Below, in pieces: positions 16,676 through 24,545 of a stretch of 35,867 nucleotides of DNA (position 1 is its first letter; each line of letters starts with the position of its first letter). Under the pieces are notes generated by a model. The model searched no databases and was not told the DNA's origin. It saw only the letters and a list, made by a program, of their open reading frames with translations. Source of the stretch: Bacteroidia bacterium. Lineage in GTDB: Bacteria > Bacteroidota > Bacteroidia > NS11-12g > UBA9320. The translations under genes were made by a program, and so were the position numbers. Where the stretch lies: positions 1-35,867 of the forward strand of contig JAQWZS010000075.1 in assembly GCA_029253325.1 (NCBI GenBank). The letters are read 5' to 3'.

Positions 16676-16707
16676 CATTTATGATATTAATCATAAATGG
16701 ACATGAT
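16676..16707 (-). promoter_or_regulatory. Palindromic element upstream of the small secreted protein gene
   Basis: A perfect 10-bp inverted repeat, CATTTATGAT and ATCATAAATG, with centre ATTA (16676-16699), followed by a second ATGAT at 16703-16707, 22 bp from the first. It aligns with the other three elements (24 of 28 bases with the 5638-5665 copy read on the minus strand). The core ATGAT-N4-ATCAT is close to the Fnr-type box TTGAT-N4-ATCAA. It is 38 bp upstream of the start codon. Confidence 0.6.
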
Positions 16708-16767
16708 TTTTGACAAGAAATTAAACACGAATAAGATTCTAAACGTTTGCTTGATCGTCTAAAATTG

Positions 16768-16787
16768 GTTTAATTTTAATCAAACCC
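16768..16787 (-). terminator. Weak terminator-like hairpin at the end of ilvE
   Basis: On the minus strand GGTTTGATTAAAATTAAACC folds with GGTTT pairing AAACC and an inner ATT/AAT pairing, spanning the ilvE stop codon and followed by AATTTT. The stem is AT-rich with one mismatch, so it is a weak candidate only. Confidence 0.25.
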
Positions 16788-17820
16788 AGACGTTCCATTC
16801 ATCGTGATTTTTCAAACCAAATTTGCAATCATCTAGATCTAGTTTAATCTGAACAATCGGAGCATAGGTGTCAGAATTTACCTTAAATAATTGATCATCA
16901 ATCATAAGTTCGTTGATATAGGTAACAGCCGCTGCTGTTCCTGTAGCAAAGAGACAATCAACTTCACCAGCAGCTAGCTCAGATTTTATTCGATCTGCGG
17001 ATATAGCCTCCTCATATACCTCCATACCAGATTCTCTAGCTAGAGTAATTACTGTATTTCGTGTAATTCCATTGAGTATACTATCCCTCATCTTTGGAGT
17101 ATACAAAACACCCTTCTTTACATAAAAGAAATTAGCACTTCCTAGTTCTTCAAGTTTAAAATCATCGGTAATATCAGTCCACAATACCTGGTCAAAGCCT
17201 AACTCCTTTGCTTGATTGGACGGATAAAACGAAGCAGCATAATTCCCTGCAGCCTTAGCATAACCAATTCCACCTGTAGCCGCACGACGATATTGTTTAT
17301 TAATCATTACACGTAGAGGTACTGAATAGTAGAAACCTACTGGACATGCAATGACTACAAACTTATATCCCTTACTTGGCACCGCCCTCAATGTATTATC
17401 TGTAGAAATCATAAAAGGACGAACGTACAGCGAACCCTGACTTCGGTTAGGTACCCATTCACGTTGGAGTTCCACAAATTTCTTTACAGCATCCAGTGCT
17501 TGAGAAACATCAATTTGAGGCATCAAAAGACGCTCAGCAGATTTATTGAATCGCTTCAGATTGTCATGTAACCTAAAGATATTCACCTTACCATTATCTA
17601 GTTTATATGCTTTTAGCCCCTCAAAAACTGCTTGACCATAATGAAAAACAGACATTGCTGGATGAAAACTCAATTCCTTCAATGGCTCAATAGAATACTC
17701 ACTCCAAGAGTGTCCATCATGATCCATAACCATCATGTAATCTGAAAATGTTTTCCCAAAATCAAGTTGATTAAAATCAACATCTTTTAGGTTAGAATCT
17801 GTGATTTGATTGATTTTCAT
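16780..17820 (-). CDS. ilvE: Branched-chain amino acid aminotransferase
   Basis: A PLP enzyme (class IV fold) that interconverts leucine, isoleucine and valine with their 2-oxo acids. From the ATG at 17820 it is 346 aa. Seen: FHYGQAVFEGLKAY (residues 59-72), the RPF segment near 134, the catalytic lysine K189 in GGIGYAKAAGNYAAS, and the later ELGSANFFYV and NGITRN motifs. An in-frame ATG 66 bp upstream (17886) would add 22 residues that do not resemble the family; the -7 box TAACTTTG at 17826-17833 lies inside that extension and supports the shorter start with a leader of only a few bases. Confidence 0.94.
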   Translation of the reverse strand: MKINQITDSNLKDVDFNQLDFGKTFSDYMMVMDHDGHSWSEYSIEPLKELSFHPAMSVFHYGQAVFEGLKAYKLDNGKVNIFRLHDNLKRFNKSAERLLMPQIDVSQALDAVKKFVELQREWVPNRSQGSLYVRPFMISTDNTLRAVPSKGYKFVVIACPVGFYYSVPLRVMINKQYRRAATGGIGYAKAAGNYAASFYPSNQAKELGFDQVLWTDITDDFKLEELGSANFFYVKKGVLYTPKMRDSILNGITRNTVITLARESGMEVYEEAISADRIKSELAAGEVDCLFATGTAAAVTYINELMIDDQLFKVNSDTYAPIVQIKLDLDDCKFGLKNHDEWNVWV

Positions 17821-17825
17821 TGGTG

Positions 17826-17833
17826 CAAAGTTA
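17826..17833 (-). promoter_or_regulatory. Predicted -7 promoter box for ilvE (TAACTTTG)
   Basis: An exact TAnnTTTG match ending 5 bp before the ATG at 17820. It decides the start choice, since transcription would begin downstream of the alternative ATG at 17886. Confidence 0.5.
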
Positions 17834-17963
17834 TAACCTATTCTTCTATCTTCGGTTACTTCCAACCAAATTGTTAAAAATAGCATCCTTAACCAGCTTA
17901 TTTTCAGATGTTTTTAATAAAAAAATAAATCTATCCAAAAAAATTTGTTGATTTGTCTTTAAA

Positions 17964-18482
17964 ATGGATTCATTTGACCATATAGATATTGAACTACTTT
18001 TCAAATCGGTAGTCATTTTACCTCAAGATTCTACAAAAAAAGAACAAAAATTAGGAGTCGAAAAAGAGTTAGATGAGCCTCAATCATACAATGATAAAAG
18101 CTCAACTAGTGAAGTCAGTGAACCACAAAATACATTAAGCACTCCTACTCAATCATGTACTATACTCACAACTAAAGAACTTGTAGAAAATTTTATAGCC
18201 GAAGGAAGCAGTTTCCAAAAAATCCTAGAAGCATTAAACATCAGCACAGCAAAAAAGCATTTAACCACAGATGTAGGTCTTGACAAGTTAAAAGAATACA
18301 AATGTGTTTGGTGCTTGGGATTACCCCATGATATGGAAGCTAAAATATTAAAGATTAATCATCCAAATCTTATACTGTCTCCTAACATATTAGACTTGAA
18401 AACAAAAGAAGAAAAAATGGCCATGTACACCCCTCTAAAAGAATTCGTATCCAAAAACAACGATCTGTTTACTTCAGCATAA
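17964..18482 (+). CDS. Unrecognised 172-aa cytosolic protein
   Basis: No signal peptide or membrane segment. Residues 1-20 (MDSFDHIDIELLFKSVVILP) are followed by a polar low-complexity linker (about 22-68, rich in S, E, Q, T), then a folded C-terminal part (about 70-172). That part has TTKELVENFIAEGSSFQKILEAL, a short strand KCVWCLGL, and an end segment NLILSPNILDLKTKEEKMAMYTPLKEFV. The end resembles the xSPNxxxLxxxxxxKxxxWxxLKxF closing helix of uracil-DNA-glycosylase-fold proteins, including the DNA polymerase III psi-like (HolD) group, but the catalytic residues of a glycosylase are not visible. This comparison is from memory and weak. It is divergent from ilvE, with the 802-aa protein gene 124 bp downstream. 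Confidence 0.7.
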   Translation: MDSFDHIDIELLFKSVVILPQDSTKKEQKLGVEKELDEPQSYNDKSSTSEVSEPQNTLSTPTQSCTILTTKELVENFIAEGSSFQKILEALNISTAKKHLTTDVGLDKLKEYKCVWCLGLPHDMEAKILKINHPNLILSPNILDLKTKEEKMAMYTPLKEFVSKNNDLFTSA

Positions 18483-18575
18483 GAGCTTCAAACAAACTAA
18501 GCTATGTGTAATTAAGCGATTATCTATTTAGATTTCTTATGACTTGCAATGCGACCACAAAGACAAGTGTTTTGT

Positions 18576-18583
18576 TATCTTTG
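18576..18583 (+). promoter_or_regulatory. Predicted -7 promoter box for the 802-aa protein (TATCTTTG)
   Basis: An exact TAnnTTTG match. The inferred transcript start (about 18586) lies downstream of the upstream in-frame candidate start at 18544 and about 20 bases before the ATG at 18607. This supports the shorter protein and separate transcription from the 172-aa gene. Confidence 0.5.
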
Positions 18584-18606
18584 CTCACTTTTATTTATGT
18601 GAATTC

Positions 18607-21015
18607 ATGTTAAGTAAAGACAATTTTACAAACTATAAACATCAATCGTTTTTTCTCAAATTGAAAGAATTAGCTCAGTCTAATTCTATCGACCCTTTTA
18701 ATTTCAAAATGATATTTTTTGGAGGAACGGGTGCAGTAGGTGGACAAGCAGTGATTGAAATTATATCGTCTTTCAATTACATTAAAGATGCTCAAACTTC
18801 CCTTGCTAATGCAACTCCTAAATTAGTCATCACTGGAATAAATAGAAGTCAAATTGATCAATTTTGCAGCAAATTATTTCAAATATTCGGAAAGCAGAAA
18901 TTTGAAGAGATTGAAAAAAATGGAGATGAGTCCACACTATTGTATGACCGATTCATCGAACTTCATTTCAAAACATTAATGGCTGTGCCCAAGTTTCACG
19001 TTGATTTAGATAAGGCCTTAAATCAATTTAAAAACAAGGAGGAAAAGGTGAATTATCTGATTTCAGAAGCGAGTAAAACAACGTCACCATTCGAGGCATT
19101 TGTTAAAAAAATAAAACAAGAATTAGGTCTTGGAACCAATGACCGTTTTAGAGCAATATTCAGTGGCATTCCAGTTCCTAGTGTAGCTACCTACCATTTT
19201 GAGTCCATTGATAAATTACTCATCAAGCATGGAATAGCTCAAGGAGACACCGATAAGCACATCGAAAGATCCATCAAAAAAGAAATTTTAAAAGGTCTGG
19301 CTGAAGATTTTGGAGATATTAAAAAACACCACGCAGGAGAAGTACTCATGGCACATACTACATCTGTTGGGGGCATGTATCAGATTATCAATGGCGAACC
19401 TGTGATTAAGCTGGGATATGCTCACTCATCACTCGGAGATCTTCTCAAAGAAAAGCAGTTCTATGCCAATGAATTAACCATTCAGTATTCGAATTTTAAC
19501 CTAAAAAGCCTTGTAACAGCGAGTGCTATTGGCATCGACTATATTTACACAAGTAGCACGCTACCTTTGAGCAGTGGTGTTTCTAGAAAATATCGTACCG
19601 CAGCAGAAAAAAATAAACTTCCCTTCGATCTAAAAGTAACCTTTGATAAAAAAGGGGAACGACTCTTAAACAAAATTTTTCCATTTCAGACTCTACCTGT
19701 TAGCCATCCAGTATCCGATACAAAAGGTAACCCTATAGCTAAGACCAACCTTAATTTTGGAAATAATAAAGACAACATACCCAGTCTCAATGTAAATTAT
19801 GCCTTGAGAAGTGGAGAAAATGGCCTTTTCTCTTTAGACAATGCTTATGCTCTCTACCTCAATATGAAAATTGCATCACAAGAAGAGTTAGCACATGTAT
19901 TAGTAAGCAATGCACTATTGGGAGATGACGAACAAAAACCTTGGTTTGACCAACACGGGATTTGCTATTATACCCAAACAGATAATTCAAGCTTAATTTT
20001 TTCCCTACTAAACAATCGTAAAGAGTTTAGAAAATACCAAACCAGTGCATTCACTGTAAAGGCTTTTCAAGAACTGGGAAGCAGCAAGCATCAGGCAGAA
20101 CTTCATATGCATGGATTATTTATTTTGATGCATAAATTGAAAAATTTAAGCTCTCAGAATATTGCATCTGTAATTACCTCTAAGTATAAGGAACAAGAAG
20201 TCAAGGATTTTGTAGACAACAATACACCACACCTACTTTTGGAGGACATTGTATCTTATGGTAAAGATACCCAAGCATTGGCCACTACTTTTAGCTCGCT
20301 TCTCTCCATTAAATCCGTCGGAGAAATGGCCGAATTTACGGGTTATACTGGCGAACTGTCTGGATTTATAAAGGTGTTTTTCAATGGATTATACGCGGCA
20401 GTATCTCAAACTGTTCGGGCAATTACATCCCTTGGAAATCCCATCATCTTTCGAAATAGTTCAGGCAAAGACCAAATATTGGCTGGCCCCTATTTTGCTC
20501 CACTTGATTTGGTATTGGACACCAATTATACTCTCATCGAAACCATAGACCAACTATGCAAAGAGCACAAGCTCAATCGTGAGGCAATGATTAATTGGTT
20601 GGTATGTAACAATGGATTTGTGGATCTAAGACCTGAGGCTATTCTGAATACTGCAAAGTCGTTTGATCAAGGTTTGGATGACCACATATCGGTCATTGAA
20701 CAAGCAGACCAATTCAGAAAGCAGGTGCAGCAACTCAAACTAAAAAACAGACGCAATATCCATGAAAATATTCACTTTAACAGCAGTGGGCTATTGGCTT
20801 ATTGTGGACGAATCACAGGACTTTATGAACAACTCGAAAAGTTTGATCTAAGTCTTGGTACCTACAACGGTTGGAAAGCACTTTTTCCAATTGATGATAA
20901 GTATAACCACATCCTCATTCCTGGGTTAGTAGAGGCCATGAGGCACTACAGTGAGGGGCTTGGCAAAATAACTGGTACCGAATTCTTGTATCCAAAATAC
21001 GGATACTTTGACTAG
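18607..21015 (+). CDS. Large uncharacterised protein with N-terminal Rossmann-like motif (~802 aa)
   Basis: The start at 18607 (MLSKDNFTNYK) is preferred; an in-frame start at 18544 would add 21 residues upstream of the promoter box. There is no signal peptide or clear membrane segment. Residues 34-48 (KMIFFGGTGAVGGQA) form a strand plus GGTGAVGG turn typical of NAD(P)-binding Rossmann folds, followed by a second strand LVITGINRSQ. Further conserved-looking blocks are RAIFSGIPVPSVATYHFES, GEVLMAHTTSVGGMYQII, LVTASAIGIDYIYTSSTLPLSSG and LAGPYFAPLDLVLDTNYTLIETID. The rest appears alpha/beta and helical. I do not recognise a family; a very large oxidoreductase or sugar-nucleotide enzyme is possible but unproven. 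It is followed after 96 bp by the MscS gene. Confidence 0.85.
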   Translation: MLSKDNFTNYKHQSFFLKLKELAQSNSIDPFNFKMIFFGGTGAVGGQAVIEIISSFNYIKDAQTSLANATPKLVITGINRSQIDQFCSKLFQIFGKQKFEEIEKNGDESTLLYDRFIELHFKTLMAVPKFHVDLDKALNQFKNKEEKVNYLISEASKTTSPFEAFVKKIKQELGLGTNDRFRAIFSGIPVPSVATYHFESIDKLLIKHGIAQGDTDKHIERSIKKEILKGLAEDFGDIKKHHAGEVLMAHTTSVGGMYQIINGEPVIKLGYAHSSLGDLLKEKQFYANELTIQYSNFNLKSLVTASAIGIDYIYTSSTLPLSSGVSRKYRTAAEKNKLPFDLKVTFDKKGERLLNKIFPFQTLPVSHPVSDTKGNPIAKTNLNFGNNKDNIPSLNVNYALRSGENGLFSLDNAYALYLNMKIASQEELAHVLVSNALLGDDEQKPWFDQHGICYYTQTDNSSLIFSLLNNRKEFRKYQTSAFTVKAFQELGSSKHQAELHMHGLFILMHKLKNLSSQNIASVITSKYKEQEVKDFVDNNTPHLLLEDIVSYGKDTQALATTFSSLLSIKSVGEMAEFTGYTGELSGFIKVFFNGLYAAVSQTVRAITSLGNPIIFRNSSGKDQILAGPYFAPLDLVLDTNYTLIETIDQLCKEHKLNREAMINWLVCNNGFVDLRPEAILNTAKSFDQGLDDHISVIEQADQFRKQVQQLKLKNRRNIHENIHFNSSGLLAYCGRITGLYEQLEKFDLSLGTYNGWKALFPIDDKYNHILIPGLVEAMRHYSEGLGKITGTEFLYPKYGYFD

Positions 21016-21029
21016 AATCCTCTGATTCA

Positions 21030-21059
21030 ATATCATATCCAAATATGACGAATATCATA
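21030..21059 (-). promoter_or_regulatory. Dispersed regulatory-like element upstream of mscS
   Basis: Two ATATCATA repeats 22 bp apart, 27 of 30 bases identical to 5636-5665. On the minus strand the first box reads ATGAT-ATTC-GTCAT and the second ATGAT-ATTGA-ATCA. The end carrying the first box faces the mscS start 53 bp away, the same polarity as the copies before the two exported-protein genes. A poor -7 candidate (CATATTTG, 21081-21088) follows. Confidence 0.6.
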
Positions 21060-21111
21060 AATAGTGACTTATTCCAGTTTCATATTTGCTTCAACGTAAA
21101 TTATAGATAAA

Positions 21112-21933
21112 ATGAATATTGAAGAAATAACAGCACAAATTACCGATATGGTCATTGAGTATGCCCCCAAATTTGCTTTAGCCATTATTACCCTAGTGGT
21201 TGGAATGTGGGTCATAAAACGCCTCATGAAGTGGGTAGAACCCAAAATAAATAAGTCAACCAAAGACGAAACATTAGGCAGCTTCTTAAGCTCTATACTT
21301 GGTACATTAATGAAAGTTATGCTGTTGCTCTCAGTAGCATCCATGTTTGGAATAGACACTGCATCGTTTATTGCCATATTTGGTGCGGTAATGGTAGGTG
21401 TTGGTATGGCTCTTAATGGAAGTATTGGTCACATTGCAAGCGGGGTAATGCTTATGATTTTTAAACCCTTCAAAGTTGGAGATTTGGTTGTAATTGGCGG
21501 TGGTCAAACAACCGGAACTGTTGACTCTGTTAACGCATTTAACACCATACTTGCCACCTTAGATAATAAACGCATCATTATAGCCAATGGAAATGTGACT
21601 GGCAATGACATTACCAATATCTCAGGTCAAGGTATAGTGGGTGTAGAACTTACCTACGGAATCTCATATAGTGCGGACATTGATAAAGCTAAAAATATCA
21701 TAAAGTCTGTAGGTGACACATGCCCTTATGTTCTAGATGATCCTGATCAAGGTGTTGTAGTGGCTAATCTAGGAGATAGTTCTGTAGATATAGCTACACG
21801 ACCATTCTGCAAAAGTGAGCACTACTGGGACACCATGTTTTATATGCAAGAAAATGTAAAAAAACAGTTTGATGAAAAAGGTATTAATATCCCATTTCCA
21901 AACTTGGAGGTTCATATGATGAACAAAAATTAA
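21112..21933 (+). CDS. Small-conductance mechanosensitive channel, MscS family
   Basis: A 273-aa inner-membrane channel that opens under membrane tension to release solutes on osmotic downshock. Three membrane segments (about residues 20-37, 62-80 and 85-115), where the third is the Gly/Ala-rich pore helix GAVMVGVGMALNGSIGHIASG followed by MLMIFKPFKVGDLVVI. The beta domain contains NTILATLDNKRIIIANGNV and the C-terminal alpha/beta part ends FPNLEVHMM. Length and layout match the minimal MscS type (E. coli MscS is 286 aa). Its stop codon overlaps the convergent ftsZ stop. The repeat element upstream suggests regulated expression. Confidence 0.93.
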   Translation: MNIEEITAQITDMVIEYAPKFALAIITLVVGMWVIKRLMKWVEPKINKSTKDETLGSFLSSILGTLMKVMLLLSVASMFGIDTASFIAIFGAVMVGVGMALNGSIGHIASGVMLMIFKPFKVGDLVVIGGGQTTGTVDSVNAFNTILATLDNKRIIIANGNVTGNDITNISGQGIVGVELTYGISYSADIDKAKNIIKSVGDTCPYVLDDPDQGVVVANLGDSSVDIATRPFCKSEHYWDTMFYMQENVKKQFDEKGINIPFPNLEVHMMNKN

Positions 21934-23252
21934 TCTACATTATCATGTAGAAAAGAGTTGTTCGTTCTCAACTCTGGCTTAGATTCTGGCTCTTCTATAA
22001 GACTTGTTCGTGAGATTTCCATCTCAGAAGAATGATTCACTTCATTTAAAGTGACATTTCTTCGTTTGTATGCTGGTATGTTTTCCATTTTCTCAATACC
22101 CTCTTGTCCCGACTTATTGACATGAGTTGGATTTGAATCTTTTTGGGTATCACTATTTGCAATAGAATCAAAAATGGTAATTTGCTTTTGAGCGTCTAAT
22201 TCCTCCAGTGTTAAATTTTCATTGACATTTACACCACCCAAATTATACTCTACATCACTATTTGAAGCAATGGCATTATATCGATTCTCTACTCGATTAA
22301 AACCAGTAGCTATAACGGTCACACTAAGACTTCGGCCTAAGTTTTCGTCATAACAAAGACCACATTTCAAGTTGGCATCACTTCCTGTTTCTGCTTGTAG
22401 GTATTCATTAATCGTAGCATATTCATCCATAGTAGCCTCTTCGTCACCATATGAAATATTAACCAACAGATCACTTGCTCCCTGTATCTTATTGTCATCC
22501 AATAACGGAGAGTTCAAGGCCTGACTAACTGCACGCATGGCTCGATCATCACCCTCTGAGGCACCCATTCCCATAATTGACACGCCACTACCTGTCATTG
22601 CCGTTTTGACATCCTCAAAATCAACATTAATACTTCCAGCAATTGTAATAATTTCTGCTATTCCTTTTGCTGCTGTTGCCAAGATATTGTCTGCATAACC
22701 AAAAGCCTTACTAATGGGTAAATTCCCATAAATTTCCTTGATTCGATCATTAGAAACCACCAATAGTGAATCAACACTGTCTCTGATTTCTTCTATTCCA
22801 TGAAAGGCTGCTGTACATCGCTTGTTTCCCTCAAACATGAATGGAGTAGTAACAATACCTACCGTCAAAATTCCTTTGTCTTTGGCAGCTTTAGCTATTA
22901 CTGGTGCTGCCCCAGTTCCGGTACCTCCACCCATACCAGCAGTAATAAATACCATTTGGGTATTAGAACCCAATGACTCGATAATATCGTGAATATTCTC
23001 TTCTGCTGCTTTTCTTCCTATCTCCGGATTTGACCCAGCTCCTCTACCTTCAGTAAGTGAACTGCCAATCTGAACTTTATTCATGATTGGGCTTTTCTCT
23101 AGTGCTTGAGCATCGGTATTGCAGATAAAAAAATCAACACCTTGTATTCCTTCAGAATACATGTGATTTACGGCATTTCCTCCACCGCCTCCTACACCAA
23201 TTACTTTAATGATGGACGATCTATCTTTGGGTAATTCTACTGTAAAACTCAT
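21930..23252 (-). CDS. ftsZ: Cell division protein FtsZ
   Basis: The tubulin-like GTPase that forms the division ring. Seen: GVGGGGGNAVNHM (residues 19-31), the tubulin signature GGGTGTGAAPVIAKAAK (108-124), TVGIVTTPF, and the T7-type NVDFEDV (catalytic acidic residues). A variable linker (about 320-425) leads to the conserved C-terminal peptide NNSFLHDNVD (431-440), the Bacteroidota form of the FtsA-binding tail. The length of 440 aa is typical for the phylum. It is the last gene of the dcw cluster, 5 bp after ftsA. Confidence 0.98.
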   Translation of the reverse strand: MSFTVELPKDRSSIIKVIGVGGGGGNAVNHMYSEGIQGVDFFICNTDAQALEKSPIMNKVQIGSSLTEGRGAGSNPEIGRKAAEENIHDIIESLGSNTQMVFITAGMGGGTGTGAAPVIAKAAKDKGILTVGIVTTPFMFEGNKRCTAAFHGIEEIRDSVDSLLVVSNDRIKEIYGNLPISKAFGYADNILATAAKGIAEIITIAGSINVDFEDVKTAMTGSGVSIMGMGASEGDDRAMRAVSQALNSPLLDDNKIQGASDLLVNISYGDEEATMDEYATINEYLQAETGSDANLKCGLCYDENLGRSLSVTVIATGFNRVENRYNAIASNSDVEYNLGGVNVNENLTLEELDAQKQITIFDSIANSDTQKDSNPTHVNKSGQEGIEKMENIPAYKRRNVTLNEVNHSSEMEISRTSLIEEPESKPELRTNNSFLHDNVD

Positions 23253-23257
23253 ATTTT

Positions 23258-24541
23258 TTATTTTTTGAAATCTTCAACTTCTACTTCGTCTTTTAACCAT
23301 TCTTTGATACGAGAGAATATCCCTACTTTATCACCTGAAGGTTTTGGTCCAGTACCAATAATATCTCCACCACCCTTTCGCTCAGCTGCTAATCCTCTGA
23401 GAACCAAGCCAACACCTGTGGCATAAATAGGACTTTTAACTTCTTCAACCATTCCCTTAGCCAAATGCTCGTTAGGGTAACCAATTCTTGCGTCCAGTCC
23501 TGTTACAAACTCAGCAAGTTGATCTACGTGTTTGAGTTGTGATCCACCTCCTGTGATAACAATTCCTCCAGCTAATTTTTTTTCTAAGCCACTTTGTTTT
23601 ATCTCAAAATGTACAAGCTCCATAATTTCTTGGATACGTGCTTGAATTACCTTTGAAAGGTTTTTTACCGATATTTCTTTGGCTGCTCTCCCCCTTATTC
23701 CAGGAATAGTAACAATTTCATTTTCATCTAGCTCACTAGCCAACGCACTTCCAAACTTTACCTTAAGGAGTTCTGCGTGTGCCTTCATAACATTACACCC
23801 TTGTTTGATATCTTCAGTAATGATATTTCCTCCATAAGGGATTACTGCAGTGTGGCAAATAATATTATCATAGAAAATTGCTACATCAGTAGTCCCTCCA
23901 CCAATATCAACTAAAACAACACCTGCTTCAAGTTCATCGCTACTCAAAACAGCTTCTGAAGATGCAAGAGGTTCAAGAGCAATATCTGTCACTTGCAAGT
24001 TAGATTTTTCAACACACTTGTAAATATTTTTGGCAGCAGAAATCTGACCTGTAATGACATGAAAATTTCCCTCAACTTTCACTCCAGCCATTCCAATCGG
24101 ATCAATGATTCCTGGCTCATCATCTACTGTATACTCTTGAGGTAATACATGTAAAATCCGGTCTCCAGGTTTTACCGCAAGCTTAAACATGTCATTTTCT
24201 AATTTTTTCAAATCATCCGCATTTATTTCTGACTCTCCGTCATTACGAATAATCATTCCTCGATGTTGTAAACTATTAATATGAGCTCCTGCTATTCCTA
24301 CTTCAACACGTTGTATATCTACGTTAGATTTTTCAGATGCTTCTTTGATAGCCGCTTGTATGGCTGCTACGGTACGGTCAATATTCGAGACAACACCTCG
24401 GGTTACCCCTCCATGAGAAGCGACCTTTCCCATACCAAGGATATCTACTTTACCATACTGGTTTGCTCTACCTACAATGGCACAAACCTTGGTTGTACCT
24501 ATATCTAATCCAACAATAATTTTTTCTTGTGACTCTACCAT
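23258..24541 (-). CDS. ftsA: Cell division protein FtsA
   Basis: An actin-like ATPase that tethers FtsZ to the membrane. Phosphate-1 motif IIVGLDIGTTKVCAIVG (residues 7-23), the 1C domain region around VEVGIAGAHINSLQHRG, phosphate-2 VVLVDIGGGTTDVAIF (about 208-223) and the adenosine motif GGIVITGGGSQLKHV (about 324-338). It ends with a short amphipathic, charged tail (IFSRIKEWLKDEVEVEDF), which should act as the membrane-targeting sequence. It starts 4 bp after ftsQ. Confidence 0.97.
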   Translation of the reverse strand: MVESQEKIIVGLDIGTTKVCAIVGRANQYGKVDILGMGKVASHGGVTRGVVSNIDRTVAAIQAAIKEASEKSNVDIQRVEVGIAGAHINSLQHRGMIIRNDGESEINADDLKKLENDMFKLAVKPGDRILHVLPQEYTVDDEPGIIDPIGMAGVKVEGNFHVITGQISAAKNIYKCVEKSNLQVTDIALEPLASSEAVLSSDELEAGVVLVDIGGGTTDVAIFYDNIICHTAVIPYGGNIITEDIKQGCNVMKAHAELLKVKFGSALASELDENEIVTIPGIRGRAAKEISVKNLSKVIQARIQEIMELVHFEIKQSGLEKKLAGGIVITGGGSQLKHVDQLAEFVTGLDARIGYPNEHLAKGMVEEVKSPIYATGVGLVLRGLAAERKGGGDIIGTGPKPSGDKVGIFSRIKEWLKDEVEVEDFKK

Positions 24542-24545
24542 ATTA

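Noticed and set aside
17766..17781. GTTGAT-TAAA-ATCAAC, a near-perfect Fnr-type palindrome
   Set aside because: It lies inside the ilvE coding region, about 40 bp downstream of the start codon, and is fully explained by codons for Asp-Phe-Asn-Gln; I see no adjacent promoter that it would control.
17821..17886. N-terminal extension of IlvE from the ATG at 17886
   Set aside because: The 22 extra residues do not resemble the family and the promoter -7 box lies within them, so the start at 17820 is preferred.
18544..18606. 21-residue extension of the 802-aa protein
   Set aside because: A TATCTTTG promoter box at 18576-18583 sits in this stretch; the cysteine-rich extension looks non-coding.
18483..18606. 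Possible small gene or RNA between the 172-aa and 802-aa genes
   Set aside because: No convincing frame, stem or conserved motif beyond the promoter box was seen in this short stretch.
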